Shown: positions 10,275 to 20,500 of the stretch, one piece after another
Layout: every line of letters starts with the position of its first letter
How positions within the stretch are numbered: position 1 is the first letter of the stretch
NCBI GenBank assembly: GCA_019096155.1
Contig: JAHCVI010000001.1
Span: 1,116,001-1,180,000 of the forward strand
Length of the DNA stretch: 64,000 nucleotides
Direction of reading: 5' to 3'
Source of the DNA: Staphylotrichum longicolle
Taxonomy: Eukaryota > Ascomycota > Sordariomycetes > Sordariales > Chaetomiaceae
Made by a program: the position numbers and the translations under genes
Notes under the pieces: model-generated
What the model was told of the DNA's origin: nothing
The model's database searches: none
The model's input: only the letters and a program-made list of their open reading frames with translations

Positions 10275-12094
10275 CTAACAGATACTCTGATCCAACTTGC
10301 GGCCCTCCTGAAAGCGGAACACGGCCGCGCTGATGCGCGACCAGAAGAAGTAGACAATAAACACAGCGGCCGTCAGTCCCCCAGCGACAATGAAGTAGAC
10401 GTACCACCAGGGGGAGAGAACCGACTCCCCTTCCTTGGGGTGCCAGTTGAAGAGCCCCATCGACATGAAAGTCTATAGTTCCTTGGTCAGCAAAAGCGGC
10501 ATCTTTCGGAGCATATTGTTGAAAGCCTGTTGGGCAGAGACTCACCGCTGCAAACGTGGCCGGGAGAAAGACCATCGTCAAAACAGCCAAACCCTTCATC
10601 TTGTCCACTTCTTGCCTAGCAATACTCGCCGTTTCCTACCGTTTTCAAATTGCTGATCAGCATCATCCTTACTTCACGACACCGAGTTTCGGTACGGTAA
10701 AAGACGAAACAAGAGTAGAGTTCCCCAAGAACCAAGACTCGGAAGCTGGGAGAGGGCGAGGAGAAACAATAAAAAAAAGCAACCCACCATCTGAAAAGCC
10801 ATCCCCACCTGCCCCAACAACCCTCACACCTCCTCACCATCGCCCCGTACTCCTCCGCCGTCCGCTCCAGATACTCCCGCTCATCCTCGCCCCCCGCCGC
10901 CCCGCCACCACTCAACCTCGCCATCCTCTCCCCAAACCCCTCCACCTCCCTCTTCCACCCCACCAGCCCGTTCCTCAGCCCCGTCATGTCGGCCGCCAGC
11001 CCGACCAAATCCCTCGGATCATCGGCGTGGCCGCGCCCATGCCGATGGCCCAGGGAAAAGTTCCGGACCAGACTGGCCATGGCGTCGGCTTGCCGCTCGA
11101 CGTGCTCGAACCGGATCACCTTTTCGAGTTGGATGAATGTGGTGAGCAGCATCAGGGGGTCTGTCACCGCCGTGGGGCCGGGGAAGGAAGAGGAGGGGGA
11201 GGAGGTGGTGGTGGTGGCGTAGGCCAGGCGCTCGAGCACGCTGTTGGCTTGGCGGGGGGTGTAGCCGAAGAGGATTGCGTAGGTACGGTTGCGGGAGGGG
11301 AGGTGGGTGAGGGTGAGGGCTGTGTCGGAGCTGAGGGTGTTGGTTGTGCGGAGGTTGTAGTCTGTTATTTTGTTGTTGGATTAGTGGGCTGGTTGGTTGT
11401 TCTGGGTTGCGATAGGGGGATGTTAGGTGTGGTTGGGTAGGTATGAGTTACATACAGATCTTCCGGTCCTGTCCGCCAAGGTGGTCTTCGCTCCTCACTA
11501 TAGCAGGCCATCCGCGATTGATGATTCTTTGGATGGCCTGGTGGGTGTGGAACTTGTCGAGGAGGCGTTTGAATACGGCCTCGTTGGGGAGGGGTAGGTG
11601 CTTGAGACTACTGGGGTTTCTGATTGTATTTCCAGCGCGGCCGGTGTCTGGATGACGTGGAAAGATTCTAATCCCGCTCGGATCTTGGATCAGCGACTTC
11701 TGCAGCACGCAAGGTAGGTATGGACCTCGATTAAAAGCTGACCGCCGTGTCACCTATGTGTTCAAAGACTTACACCAAGCTCAGAGACGCGCTCGTGGAT
11801 GTGACGTCCGGCTGTACGACCTAAAGATGGTCAGTCAACATACATTCCTCGTGGCCCTGATGACAACAGGAGTTATATTGATGAAATTAGCACCTCTTCA
11901 AGATAGTCGTCCCATTGTTTTTCGGTCTGGACGACACGGCAGTGTTTCTCTTGCACGAAAGTGATTCTGTCATTTCCAGCGGCTTGTGATATTTGCACAG
12001 CAAATGCCGATCTATTGGCATGGTACTGAAATGTAGGGGGGTTGGTCTGCTTGCCGGTGGCGTCCCACGCGGCTGTTCTCCAAGTGAGGTCCAT
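10275..12094 (-). CDS. CorA-like membrane protein with N-terminal cytosolic domain, multi-exon
   Basis: The C-terminal exons are well supported. An exon starting at about 10635 encodes ETASIARQEVDKMKGLAVLT and MVFLPATFAA. It is spliced (acceptor CTATAG near 10465) to an exon TFMSMGLFNWHP followed by a second membrane helix YVYFIVAGGLTAAVFIVYFF and a basic tail ending at 10275. This helix-loop-helix end is the usual CorA-like module of large fungal proteins. Upstream exons are visible as open stretches: about 10800-11365 (VLERLAYATTTTSS, QLEKVIRFEHVERQADAMAS), about 11453-11720 (GNTIRNPSSLKHLPLPNEAV) and a first exon 12094-about 11888 (MDLTWRTAAWDATGKQ). The junction between about 10800 and 10635 is unresolved: a frame change is needed there. 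Transport of metal ions is not shown; many such proteins lack the CorA GMN motif and none is seen here. Confidence 0.6.
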
Positions 12095-12755
12095 GATGGT
12101 GATGATGATGATAGTTGAGAGTCGTGGGCGCTAGACAGTCGGAGACTCGGTGTTGACACAGTGGATGCGTATTACCTGTTGGTCACACTGATAGCCGTGG
12201 CGGAAATGTCTTTTACTTTCTCCAACCTTTTCGGCTGTGTCATTTTGCGGTTGACGCGACCGCAAGGCTCCGAGATGCCTCGGGGACGCCCGGGGTGTTG
12301 CGCCATGATGTGTGCTTGTTGCCCCGCTTGGCTGCTGCGTTGTCTGTGGCTTCGTTGCATGGCGCACCTGAACCAGCATTGCAGGCTCCCTCTCCCAATC
12401 TTGGCAGCTTGCGCCCCCCCCTTCGCGAGGTCGGGCAAGGGTTGGGCACGCCGGCTGAAAGTGCTAACTTTGATGTGACCCTACCAGATAACTATCAATG
12501 AGTTGGAGGCCCAAAAAGGAAACGCGGTGATGGAAAGAAGCTCTGCGGCTCTTCGCTCCTGCATGTATCCAAATGAAGAGATGCCGTGTGTGCACCAGCC
12601 CGGCCTGGTACCGGACCGGCCGTCTCTCGGTTAAGAAGCCCCTGGTTGAGCTCTGTCCTCCTGGTTCCCAAGGCAGACTCGCCTGACCGGTATCGCCACC
12701 TTCGAGGCAATCCCCCTGTGAGTTGAGTGCCCAAGGTCCTTCTAGCGATTGCGAA
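12095..12755. other. Spacer without a supported gene
   Basis: Short frames on both strands with no recognisable domain. Probably divergent promoter DNA between the CorA-like gene (leftward) and the small gene starting at 12756. Confidence 0.5.
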
Positions 12756-13189
12756 ATGTCTTCATTCAAACACAAACAAGCTCTTCCGTTCAGACTCTCG
12801 TATCTGGACACAGATCAGCTTATGGAGAGGCTGAGGGAGATTTACCAAAGCGAGGACAGGTTCAGCCTTGTGGTATGCCGTCACTGCCTTATCTACCATC
12901 TCTGTGAGCTGGGACGGGGGCAGAGTGTTGGCAGAGGGAGAAGGCAGATTTCAGATTATTGGCTCTACTAATTCAAACCGAGTGACAGCTCTCAAACGAT
13001 CGCCTGTTCCTGTACGCCGCGGTAAAATTGACCCAGGTTCGTACTTTATGGTTGGAATATGGAGCCAACTCTCGTTGATATTAACAGACTATCTAGAAAC
13101 AGATTAAAGCACTGCTTGAAGACCGCTCGGTGTACACCCATTATGAGGTTCCTGGGAACGATTATTACATGGGGGAGTGTTCTGCATAG
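12756..13189 (+). CDS. Small 83-residue protein with a domain shared with the gene at 16294-16883
   Basis: Three exons are proposed: 12756-12872, 12989-13036 and 13103-13189, all joined in phase 0 with GT-AG borders. Exon 1 encodes MSSFKHKQALPFRLSYLDTD and QLMERLREIYQSEDRFSLV. Exon 2 encodes LSNDRLFLYAAVKLTQ. Exon 3 encodes IKALLEDRSVYTHYE and ends PGNDYYMGECSA. The segment from QLMERL to KLTQ aligns with MYDVLVTIFERGTYQVLLDK...ITAPRELTQ in the gene on the far side of the kinase, and both genes have an intron directly after LTQ. It ends 21 bp from the stop of the convergent kinase gene. No known family is recognised. The model rests on frame continuity and the shared domain, so the exon borders need transcript data. 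Confidence 0.55.
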
Positions 13190-13210
13190 CCGAAGCCCGT
13201 GAAGAGCAGG

Positions 13211-15955
13211 TTACGGCCGTGTGTTCATTTGGATGGCGATGAATGCTTCGGGTTGTTGAGGTTGTGGAGGTTGTAGAGGCGGTTGAGGTTGTGGAGGCTG
13301 TTGAGGCGGTTGAGGTTGTGGAGGCTGTTGAGGCGGTTGAGGTTGTGGAGGCTGTTGAGGCGATTGAGGTCGTGGAGGTTGTGGAGGCTCGATGGAAAAT
13401 GTTCGACCCCTCATTGAGAGTCTGTTCAATGGCAGTTCACTCGCCGGAATGGTAATGGTCTGCGATGCTTTCTCGACGATCGCCCTTCGCGGTCCTGACA
13501 GTCGGCTGATGAAATAATCGTCGTCCCTATCGGTCTCGAGTCTCGCTGGGATCCTCATCTCGACCTTGAACCAATTGTGGAGGTCAAGGCAAGAAATGCG
13601 GCGCTTGCCCATCCCAACGTCGTGCTGACGTTGCTTCAACGATGTCTTCCGTGGCTCGACGACAAGCATCTTGTTAGAAATGATGTGGAGGATGTCATCG
13701 ACAAAGGCGGAACATGCTGGTGCCTTTTGTATGGTATTGATCAGCTATATCACGGTATTGTTAGCAATGTCCCCTATTTCAGACGCTGAGGATGTGGGCA
13801 CTGGAGAATAGATGCCATACCTCTATCACTGCCGGGTTCACTTCGAATTTCGTCCTGTCCTTGCCTCTGGCCCCGTAGTAGAATGTGTCTTGGATCGTGC
13901 CCGCCAGACTCTTGTTTTTGAAATCGAGGTATCGTTCCGTCTGGAACGTATCGACCGGATTTTCCGTGCCAGAGCCTCCGAGAACGAGCCAGCAAATGAA
14001 CTCGAGAAAGACGCAGCCAAGGCTCCAGATGTCAAACGACCGAGAGCAGCTGTTCTCACCCCACTCCACCTCCGGAGCCGCGTAAGTCTTTGTTGCTCTT
14101 CGCAGGTCAGCCACGGACCTCGTGGCTGTGTGGTGCAGCCTACTGACGCCGAAGTCTGCCAACTGGAGCACGCCGAGAGGGTCACGGCCGCCTTGAGGTG
14201 CCGGTGAGGGCGGAGAGGGTCCTTCCCAGTCCTTGTACCAAAGCAAGTTCTCTGGCTTGATATCGCCGTGGATGCCGTAGAATGGGTCGGTCCTGCTGCT
14301 TGCCGCGTCATCCTGGACCTCCCGCTCGTTGAGATCGTGGAGCTTGCACAGTGCCTGTGTCAGCCCGGCGAGTTGCCGCGCGACCCAGCGGCCGTACGTG
14401 GCTTGCATTCCCGGCGGGTGAGGGAAGTGGTGTTGCCAGAATTGCCTGAGGTTACTGTCCGCGAGCGGGAACATGAGGTAAAAATCGATGCCTTTCCCCG
14501 GACTGCCCTGAATCTCCATTGTGAGGAGAAGCTTGACCAGGTGAGGATGCTTGTCGCGGTTGAGCCTTGTCAGGATGCTGACTTCGTTTTTGAACTCTTC
14601 TCTGTCCGAGGCCAAGAGTTTCTTGACTGCGAGCGATGGGTTTCCTTCGTTGCCCTGCCTCATTGTTAGCAGCTGATCTTGCAGGGAGAGGGGCATGCAA
14701 TCGATAATCAAGGCAACATACCCGGTACGATGTCAGGCTGTGGTGTGCTCGATGGATCGTCACTCTCCACACGTGCCCATGTGCTCCATTCATGAAGTGG
14801 GCCAGGGCTCTTGGATTCGAGTCGCCGGGGGTCTCGGCACTGCTGGGGTTGCCGCTGGCAGTTCTTGCGCATTCGTTTTCTTTTATGATGTCGAACGGAA
14901 GCGGGTGCTGAGTGGTGAGTTTGTAGCTGCGGACACGTTCGTCTCCCTCCACTTCTCTCGAGAAGAAAGGGGCCAGAGTCTCCCACTGCTTGTCTTCGAA
15001 GAGTTCGATGTCTCGGGACTTCCACAGTGCAAATAGCGGTATCGCCAATTTACTGCCAGCGAGGCAAAGCTGAAATGGCCGAGCGTCTCCGGGCAGTTTG
15101 CAAAGTGGAAGTTTGGCGTCCGAAACGTCAGCGTCGACAAATTCGAGAATGTGGCCAGCCTTTCCAATCAAGATCAAAATGGCCAGAATCTTGCGGAAGG
15201 ACTTAGTCGGCTTCTTTTCCTCCTCCCCGAGGCCGCATATGACTTGGACTAGCTCGTTGGCTTCGTCGGCGGAGAGTCCCCTGGCAATGCAAGGGATGAT
15301 TTCTTGGATTGCGTCGGGGGCCAGTATGGACTGCAAGGAGTCATTGGGCAGGTAATAACCAGGAGGGGAACCGTTGAAAGGTAGACGGGATTGTTGCCGT
15401 AGTTTGTCATCCATCTCGGCCAGCTTCCGCTCCGCAATGGCCTCAGAGTCGCCCTCCGCATTAGCCTCCGAGTGGTCCACATAATCCGCCTCGTCGATGA
15501 CGGTGGCCCGATCGACATCACCAGGCTCGAAAGACCCGCCAGCATGAGCTATGGTCAATTCTGGTAGCGGCTGGGTTGGGAGTGGCTCCTGGATGGCCTG
15601 GATGCCCTGGCGGAGGAGCGCAGCAGCGCCTGCGTCTTCGCACGTCTTAAGCGAGCGGGTTCCGGGGACGTCACCGTGGCTCCAGAGTGACGCTGGCGGC
15701 GGTGGCAGTGGGTTGCCCTTGATTGCGTCGACCAAGGGATTTCCGTCTGCGAGCGAGGAGGACGCTTCCGTGGTGGGCTGCGTCCGCGCCCTCCTGGGAA
15801 GGCCGAGGCTCTCCAAGGTTAACTGGTAACCAGGGCGTGTCAGAGAAAGCCGAGCCCCCTGCAGTGTGTTTTTCATGCGCCCCGACGTTACTCACCTTGC
15901 TAACGTCTCTCACACCCCTGGCCAGCTTTTGCCACTTGGTTTTGAAGCCCTTCAT
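13211..15955 (-). CDS. Serine/threonine protein kinase with long N-terminal region and Pro/Gln repeat tail
   Basis: Exons 15955-15896, 15858-14722, 14654-13821 and 13744-13211 join in phase 0 to about 854 residues. Kinase motifs are visible: a glycine-type loop HGHVWRV before the second intron, VKK (Lys about 410), HGDIKPEN in place of HRD (Asp about 530), ADFGVS (Asp about 566), YAAPE and DIWSLGC. The first 390 residues precede the kinase domain and are unassigned; they start basic (MKGFKTKWQKLARGVRDVSK). The last exon completes the kinase lobe (DDILHIISNKMLVVEP) and adds a low-complexity tail of 9-residue PQQPPQPQP units. Other in-frame starts are at 15973 and 16105. The gene is tail-to-tail with the 12756 gene and is followed upstream by a related small gene, so a joint role is possible. 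Substrate unknown. Confidence 0.85.
13257..13390 (-). repeat. 27-bp tandem repeat in the kinase 3' end
   Basis: Three near-identical 27-bp units plus degenerate flanks, made of alternating GTTGAGG and GTGGAGG blocks on the + strand. They encode the PQ-rich tail on the coding strand. The unit length is a multiple of three, so copy-number change keeps the frame. Confidence 0.85.
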
Positions 15956-16293
15956 GATCTTCAGGTTTCGCATTGCATGCAGTGCTCCGTACCATTGCGC
16001 AACATGTCTCGGCTTCCCACAGCTAATCATCATCGAGCGAGCTAGTTGATTTATATCCTGACTATCTTCGCAAAGGCTCTGGCCCTTGCCAGGCGCTTTG
16101 CCCACCTGGAGACGCCCTCAGCGGCTAATGTTCCCAGAATGGAAACGCCCCCAGAACAGCTGCAAGCCACAAACCCAGCTGAAGGCGGCACGAGGGCGGG
16201 GAGTGGCCCAAACCGGCCACCATTGGGAGCCCGGTGTGAGTGGCGTGGTCGTGTGCACCCGCCACACCCCCCAAAAAGCCAAAATGATGTCCT

Positions 16294-16883
16294 TCATGCA
16301 GCAGCAAATTCGTGCGCTTCCCCGGATCTCCCGCTGCTCCCCCGCTCTTCGATCACGTACAGAACTTGTTCATTTCCCCCTGCAATCAGTGGCGTCAGCG
16401 AGCGTTGCTGTTGCTGTTGCTGTTGCTGTAGCTGTTGCTGGGGGAGGGGGAGGGCTTACTTACCTGTGTCAATTCGCGGGGTGCAGTGATCGTGTAGGAG
16501 TCTTTGTCCAGAAGCACCTGATATGTTCCCCTCTCAAATATTGTGACCAGCACGTCGTACATGTCATTCTCGTTCACCCTAACTGCCCGGATTCGAGTCT
16601 TGCTGGCTGCTGGGGGAGGGCCGATGTCGAGGGGTTGCGGCGGCGGGCTTGGAGATGGAGACCTGATAGATGGAGACCTGATAGATGGAGACCTGATAGA
16701 TGGAGACCTGATAGATGGAGACCTGATAGATGGAGATCTGAGAGATGCAGACCTGAGAGATGGAGATCTGAGAGATGGGGATTTGAGAGACGGAGACTTG
16801 ATTGTTGAGGCAGCCTGCGATTTTGGCTGTCGTCGCCTGCACCGCGGCCAACATGATAGGAAAAAACTGAGCAGAAACATCAT
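16294..16883 (-). CDS. Small protein with N-terminal hydrophobic segment, SPSIR repeats and the shared C-terminal domain
   Basis: The proposed start at 16883 gives MMFLLSFFLSCWPRC, a signal-anchor-like start. Then comes a repeat region of SPSLR/SPSIR units, then RVNENDMYDVLVTIFERGTY and QVLLDKDSYTITAPRELTQ, and an intron. That last block resembles the protein at 12756-13189, including the intron after LTQ. The donor is a tandem GTAAGTAAG (16463 leftwards). Using the second GTAAG joins to GNEQVLYVIEERGSSGRSGE and a stop at 16294; using the first gives a short end (GEMNKFCT) with a stop at 16353. A longer frame runs upstream to 17054. The intron holds a run of CAGCAA-type triplets. Function unknown; secretion or membrane anchoring is only suggested. 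Confidence 0.5.
16395..16440. repeat. GTTGCT hexamer-like simple repeat
   Basis: About six tandem copies of GTTGCT/GCTGTT within the proposed intron of the neighbouring small gene. Confidence 0.8.
16655..16800 (-). repeat. 15-bp minisatellite encoding SPSIR units
   Basis: GATGGAGACCTGATA is repeated five to six times almost perfectly from about 16655 to 16735, then continues as diverged copies (ctgagagat variants) to about 16800. The unit encodes five residues on the coding strand, so length changes preserve the frame. The gradient from identical to diverged copies suggests recent expansion at one end. Confidence 0.9.
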
Positions 16884-18720
16884 AAGAATCGTGCACAACT
16901 GAGAAGGTAAAGTCGAGAGAGCCGAAACGACCAGCGTCGGGCAAGGGGGTGGCGGGCGTGCCAGCTCATATATTCTTTGCTGCGTGGCTGAATCGGGCGG
17001 AACTCGGCATGACGAGGAATGGGGTGGTGCGTGCCACTTCCCGCGGCTGCCCAAAGCCTTGCTTCTCGACTTGGCTGGAGAGCAAAGGCCATTTGGAAGG
17101 GGGATTCTGCCGCTGCCCTGACCCTATCACAGGCCTGCTTTGGGCCATGCTGACTTAGCAGGAAGCTGCATGGCATACAAAATTTGAAACGGCAGATCAG
17201 CTTTTCTTGGCCTGAGAAGCGCATTCCAGTCAACCCGTTGCGCTGCTGTGTCTTTGGCTTTTTGCTCCGCTCGGCGTGACGAGAGCGCGGCGGGTTACCG
17301 TTGTCTTGCATGCCGAGACCGCGTGTTGGTTTCATCGGCTTGATGTTGAGCTGTGGCTGCGGCGTATGACTGAACCGGAACAAATGCAAAGAGCAAGAGT
17401 CACGCACCATAACATTATTATTAGTGTCCGAGAGTTGGAAGGTTCAATGGTTTATTGGATTTCTAACTCCTTGCTCCTTGCCGAGAACAAGATGTGTGAT
17501 CCATTCCATCTTGCTGCAGGGCAAAGCAGCCACTGTCCACCATCTAGTTTCCTGTGAAATGCACCGATGAACCGTCTCGAGCTCTCGCCGGAGCTGATGA
17601 ACCCAAATGCAGAAGCCCACTGGGGCTGATCCCAATGGGAAAAACGCGGTGGAAAGTAACAAAAACTGACGACACACCCTTAACCTCCAGGTGATAAGAC
17701 CTCGGAAATGGTAGAGAAAGAATGCGAAAAACAACTTGTCAGAACGTCCATTTCTTGCCTCGTCAACTTCCAAAGACCATTGTTGAGATGGCGTGAAAAC
17801 CGTCCTTCCAAGAGTCATACGATGCTCATCCAGTCTTGCCCATCGTCTCACCCCAAAGGAGATTAGATGGCGAAGAAATCGCCAATCTGCTGTTGTACAC
17901 GCCAGAAAAACCACGCGGAAACCAGCCGAGACGACAGGAATAACCTGTGTCGCTGTGGACCGAGCTAACTTCCGAGGGAGACTCGCTGCCGGTGGGAGTC
18001 CCGATACCGTCGCTCTCGGCCTTGGTGCCGAGCTCGGTGGGTATCGTCACTACCAACGTCGGAGCCGACGTCGTCGGTACTCGTGTCGGTGCTGGCGGCG
18101 GCGGCCTTGGCCATGTCCAGGTTGGGGTCACGCAGAAATCCGCCCTGGAGAGAGAGATGTCAAGAGGTGCGTTCCTCAAGGCCGGTGCGAGTTGGCTGCC
18201 TCATGTGGCGGGCATCGCGGCTCTGGCTGACCCTGCACCTGGGCGTGTTTGTTGCCTTCGGCGATCGAGCCTCAGCCGCAAGCCGACATTTGCAGCGTTA
18301 AACCTTCAACAGGTCTGCCAAACAACTGTGTCGGCAACAAGCGCACGGCGAACCTGGCAGAATTCAGGTGATATGCGGACAGACAACCATTCGATCGCGA
18401 TTGGGTCGTGCACAGTTGAGGTAGTGATGGCACACGCGCATGACACGACTCACCTGCTCGCCTTACTCGTTCCAGATGTTCAGCCGCACCCTGAGCCATC
18501 AGAAAGCACCGCCCACTTTTGCTCCAAGCTGACAGGCCTGACGTTCCTCCGCTCCAGCCTCTTCCGGGGTATGTCAGGAGGATGTGCGCCTGGGCTGGTC
18601 TGGCCCGATCCCGGCATTGGCCCACGAGGAAGTACGATAGAGACAAGTTTAAGCATTGGCGGTCATCGGGGCTGTGCCAGAAAGTGCTGCCGATGTATTA
18701 TTCTCTGAGTGAAACAGCTT
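16884..18720. other. Region without a confident gene
   Basis: Open frames of 117-253 codons exist on both strands (for example 17947-18708 + and 17444-17914 -), but they overlap, carry no motif I recognise and show no convincing splice structure. One leftward stretch after a CTCTCCAG acceptor (about 18142-17965; GGFLRDPNLDMAKAA, then acidic S/T/D-rich) could be an exon of an unrecognised gene. Confidence 0.4.
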
Positions 18721-20159
18721 TCCTTTGATTCCTACTTGTGCTGGCACTCGAACTCGGCGGTACACTGCGCCACAGAGCATCTCCGGCTGTGATCCCAGCT
18801 TTCCACTATCTCACATAACCGCTTGTTAGAGTGAGGTAACAATAACACATGCCTAGCTGTCATTATATACGTTTTACCTCTCTTCTCTAATCCTCTGTCG
18901 TTTTGCAATCAAGCCCTCAATCGTACCCGCTAGGCGACGCTGATGCGGTAGCTGATCCTGAGGATTACTCATTGCTCAGCGCTCGAGTATAAGGATTTGT
19001 GACCAGTGGCATCGGGAATCAAAGAGCATTGCGGCCTTTATCACAGACTAAACTACACAGCCACAAGTACAAGTCGCTCTGATTCACGCGTCGGTATCGG
19101 GTATTCCTCGAGGAGACACATTTTCAGCGGATGGCTCAGCATGTCCGATGACCTGATGGCTAGCTTTGTGATGGCAGAGCCGATCGTGACCAACGACGGA
19201 CAAAAAGACAAGACGAACATTCAGTTTCGCCGAGTACTGCTATAAAGACCGCCTCGTGTATGTCTCTTTTTTATTCAAGTAGCATTGCTCGTTTCTAATA
19301 TCGTCCTACTAGCCATATTAAGACTAGACCAGCTACCTAATCTCCAACCGTAGCTGCTAATCGCACTTGGAACTGATCAGGTTTTGAGAAGAGAAGCAGC
19401 TGATGTGTGTCACCCTGGCACGGGGCTGCGGTGTGTGGGGTGACACGGAGAAGAACGGGATTTAGCGCGGACATCTGCGAGAGGCGAGGTGAGGGCGCCG
19501 CTACCATTTTTTTTTCGCCATTGTTGCAAAAGGATGGCCTAAAACCGGTGATATGAGCGTCTCAAACCAGGGTGGTATGGAACCAAGTTCTTATTATTTT
19601 TTTTTTTTTTTTTTTTTTGGGGGGGGGGGGGGGGGGAGGAATGCGAGTACTCGTCCGATATACACCACAAAGCGAAAACCATCTACCCCAGCCAGAAGGC
19701 TCATCCATTCAAATGTAACTATTTTGACTGTTGGACTGACTGCTGATGGCATGCCTCTTGCAGTTCTGTCGATCGATCGATGGCGCGCAGGGATATGATC
19801 GGTCGCGCCTGAAAAACAGAACTCAGCCGTGCAAGATGGCGGGCAAGAAGGATGGCCAGCAAAACTATCATTCAGAATAGACAAGGGCTTTCAGAAAGAC
19901 GGCTTTCAGCGGGCGAGATGCTTCTCCTGGCCACAGCAACATGGGCCTAGACCCGAGAGCCATGCTGTGTACTCTTGACGCCCACATAGCCGCAGCATAG
20001 CCCTGTGGACTCCCGACACCCGTCCCGTCGTAGTCTTCCCACCGCCACGAGACGGAATCTGGAGTGACTACAAACTCCAAGAACAAGACTAAAAGCTGAT
20101 GAAATGGTTCTCGAATAGCGCATCACAAGACCAAACTTCGTTCCTCACAGCGGTCAATT
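18721..20159. other. AT-richer gene-free stretch with homopolymers
   Basis: No supported gene. It contains a 9-bp perfect inverted repeat (GTGTCACCC at 19407, GGGTGACAC at 19438) and a T-run directly followed by a G-run at about 19597-19636. Confidence 0.5.
19597..19636. repeat. Homopolymer junction: about 22 T followed by about 18 G
   Basis: Read directly: an uninterrupted poly-T run passes straight into an uninterrupted poly-G run. Such tracts are error-prone in sequencing and assembly, so the exact lengths are uncertain. Confidence 0.9.
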
Positions 20160-20500
20160 ATGGCAGAGCCATATCTATATTTTGGGCTCTCGTGCCCCAG
20201 TGAAGGCAACTTTTACATCTGTGAGAGCAACGTAGTTACTAGCTGTTGCGCAACCAACCCATGCACCCCCGAATCGAGTGGGAAGTGCCCCAAGGCAAAC
20301 CTGCGGGCCGCTTCCTTCTCGGCTGACAAGTACACCGACCTTGAGAGACAAGATTGCGACGATGCCGCCAGGATCCACATTGGTATGCGTGCAAGTCCAA
20401 CAAGCCCCCTTTTATGGGGTGCTGTGCGAGTAATCCTTGCGCTGCAGGACTGTGTCCCCCAACCGACCTGCGACCCGTCAAGCTAAGCGGTGATCTTTGA
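20160..20500 (+). pseudogene. Cysteine-rich two-repeat protein, apparently frameshifted
   Basis: The first frame encodes CPSEGNFYICESNVVTSCCA, TNPC and CPKANLRAASFSADKY. From 20381 the next frame encodes WYACKSNKPPFMGCCASNPC, then AAGLCPPTDLRPVKLSGDL and a stop at 20498-20500. The two halves are versions of one cysteine-rich unit (F/WY-x-C, GCC-x-x-NPC, CP-x-x-L-R) that occurs in tandem in fungal hypothetical proteins. No phase-compatible GT-AG intron joins them, so a one-base change near 20378 breaks the gene, unless it is a sequence error. Function of the family is not known to me; extracellular or redox roles would be guesses. Confidence 0.6.

Noticed and set aside
9802..10608. 268-codon - strand frame as one protein
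   Set aside because: It runs through an intron of the CorA-like gene and then out of frame; only its first part is a real exon, and the NLR fragment at 9828-10022 is in another frame.
10556..11440. 294-codon + strand open frame
   Set aside because: Antisense to the CorA-like gene; Pro- and Gly-rich low-complexity translation.
17444..17914. 156-codon - strand open frame
   Set aside because: No recognisable motif or splice context; composition not clearly coding.
17947..18708. 253-codon + strand open frame
   Set aside because: No domain, no hydrophobic pattern, overlaps open frames on the other strand; GC-rich DNA gives such frames by chance.
19407..19446. 9-bp inverted repeat as a structured RNA or terminator
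   Set aside because: A single short stem with a 22-base loop in gene-free DNA; expected by chance in a window of this size.
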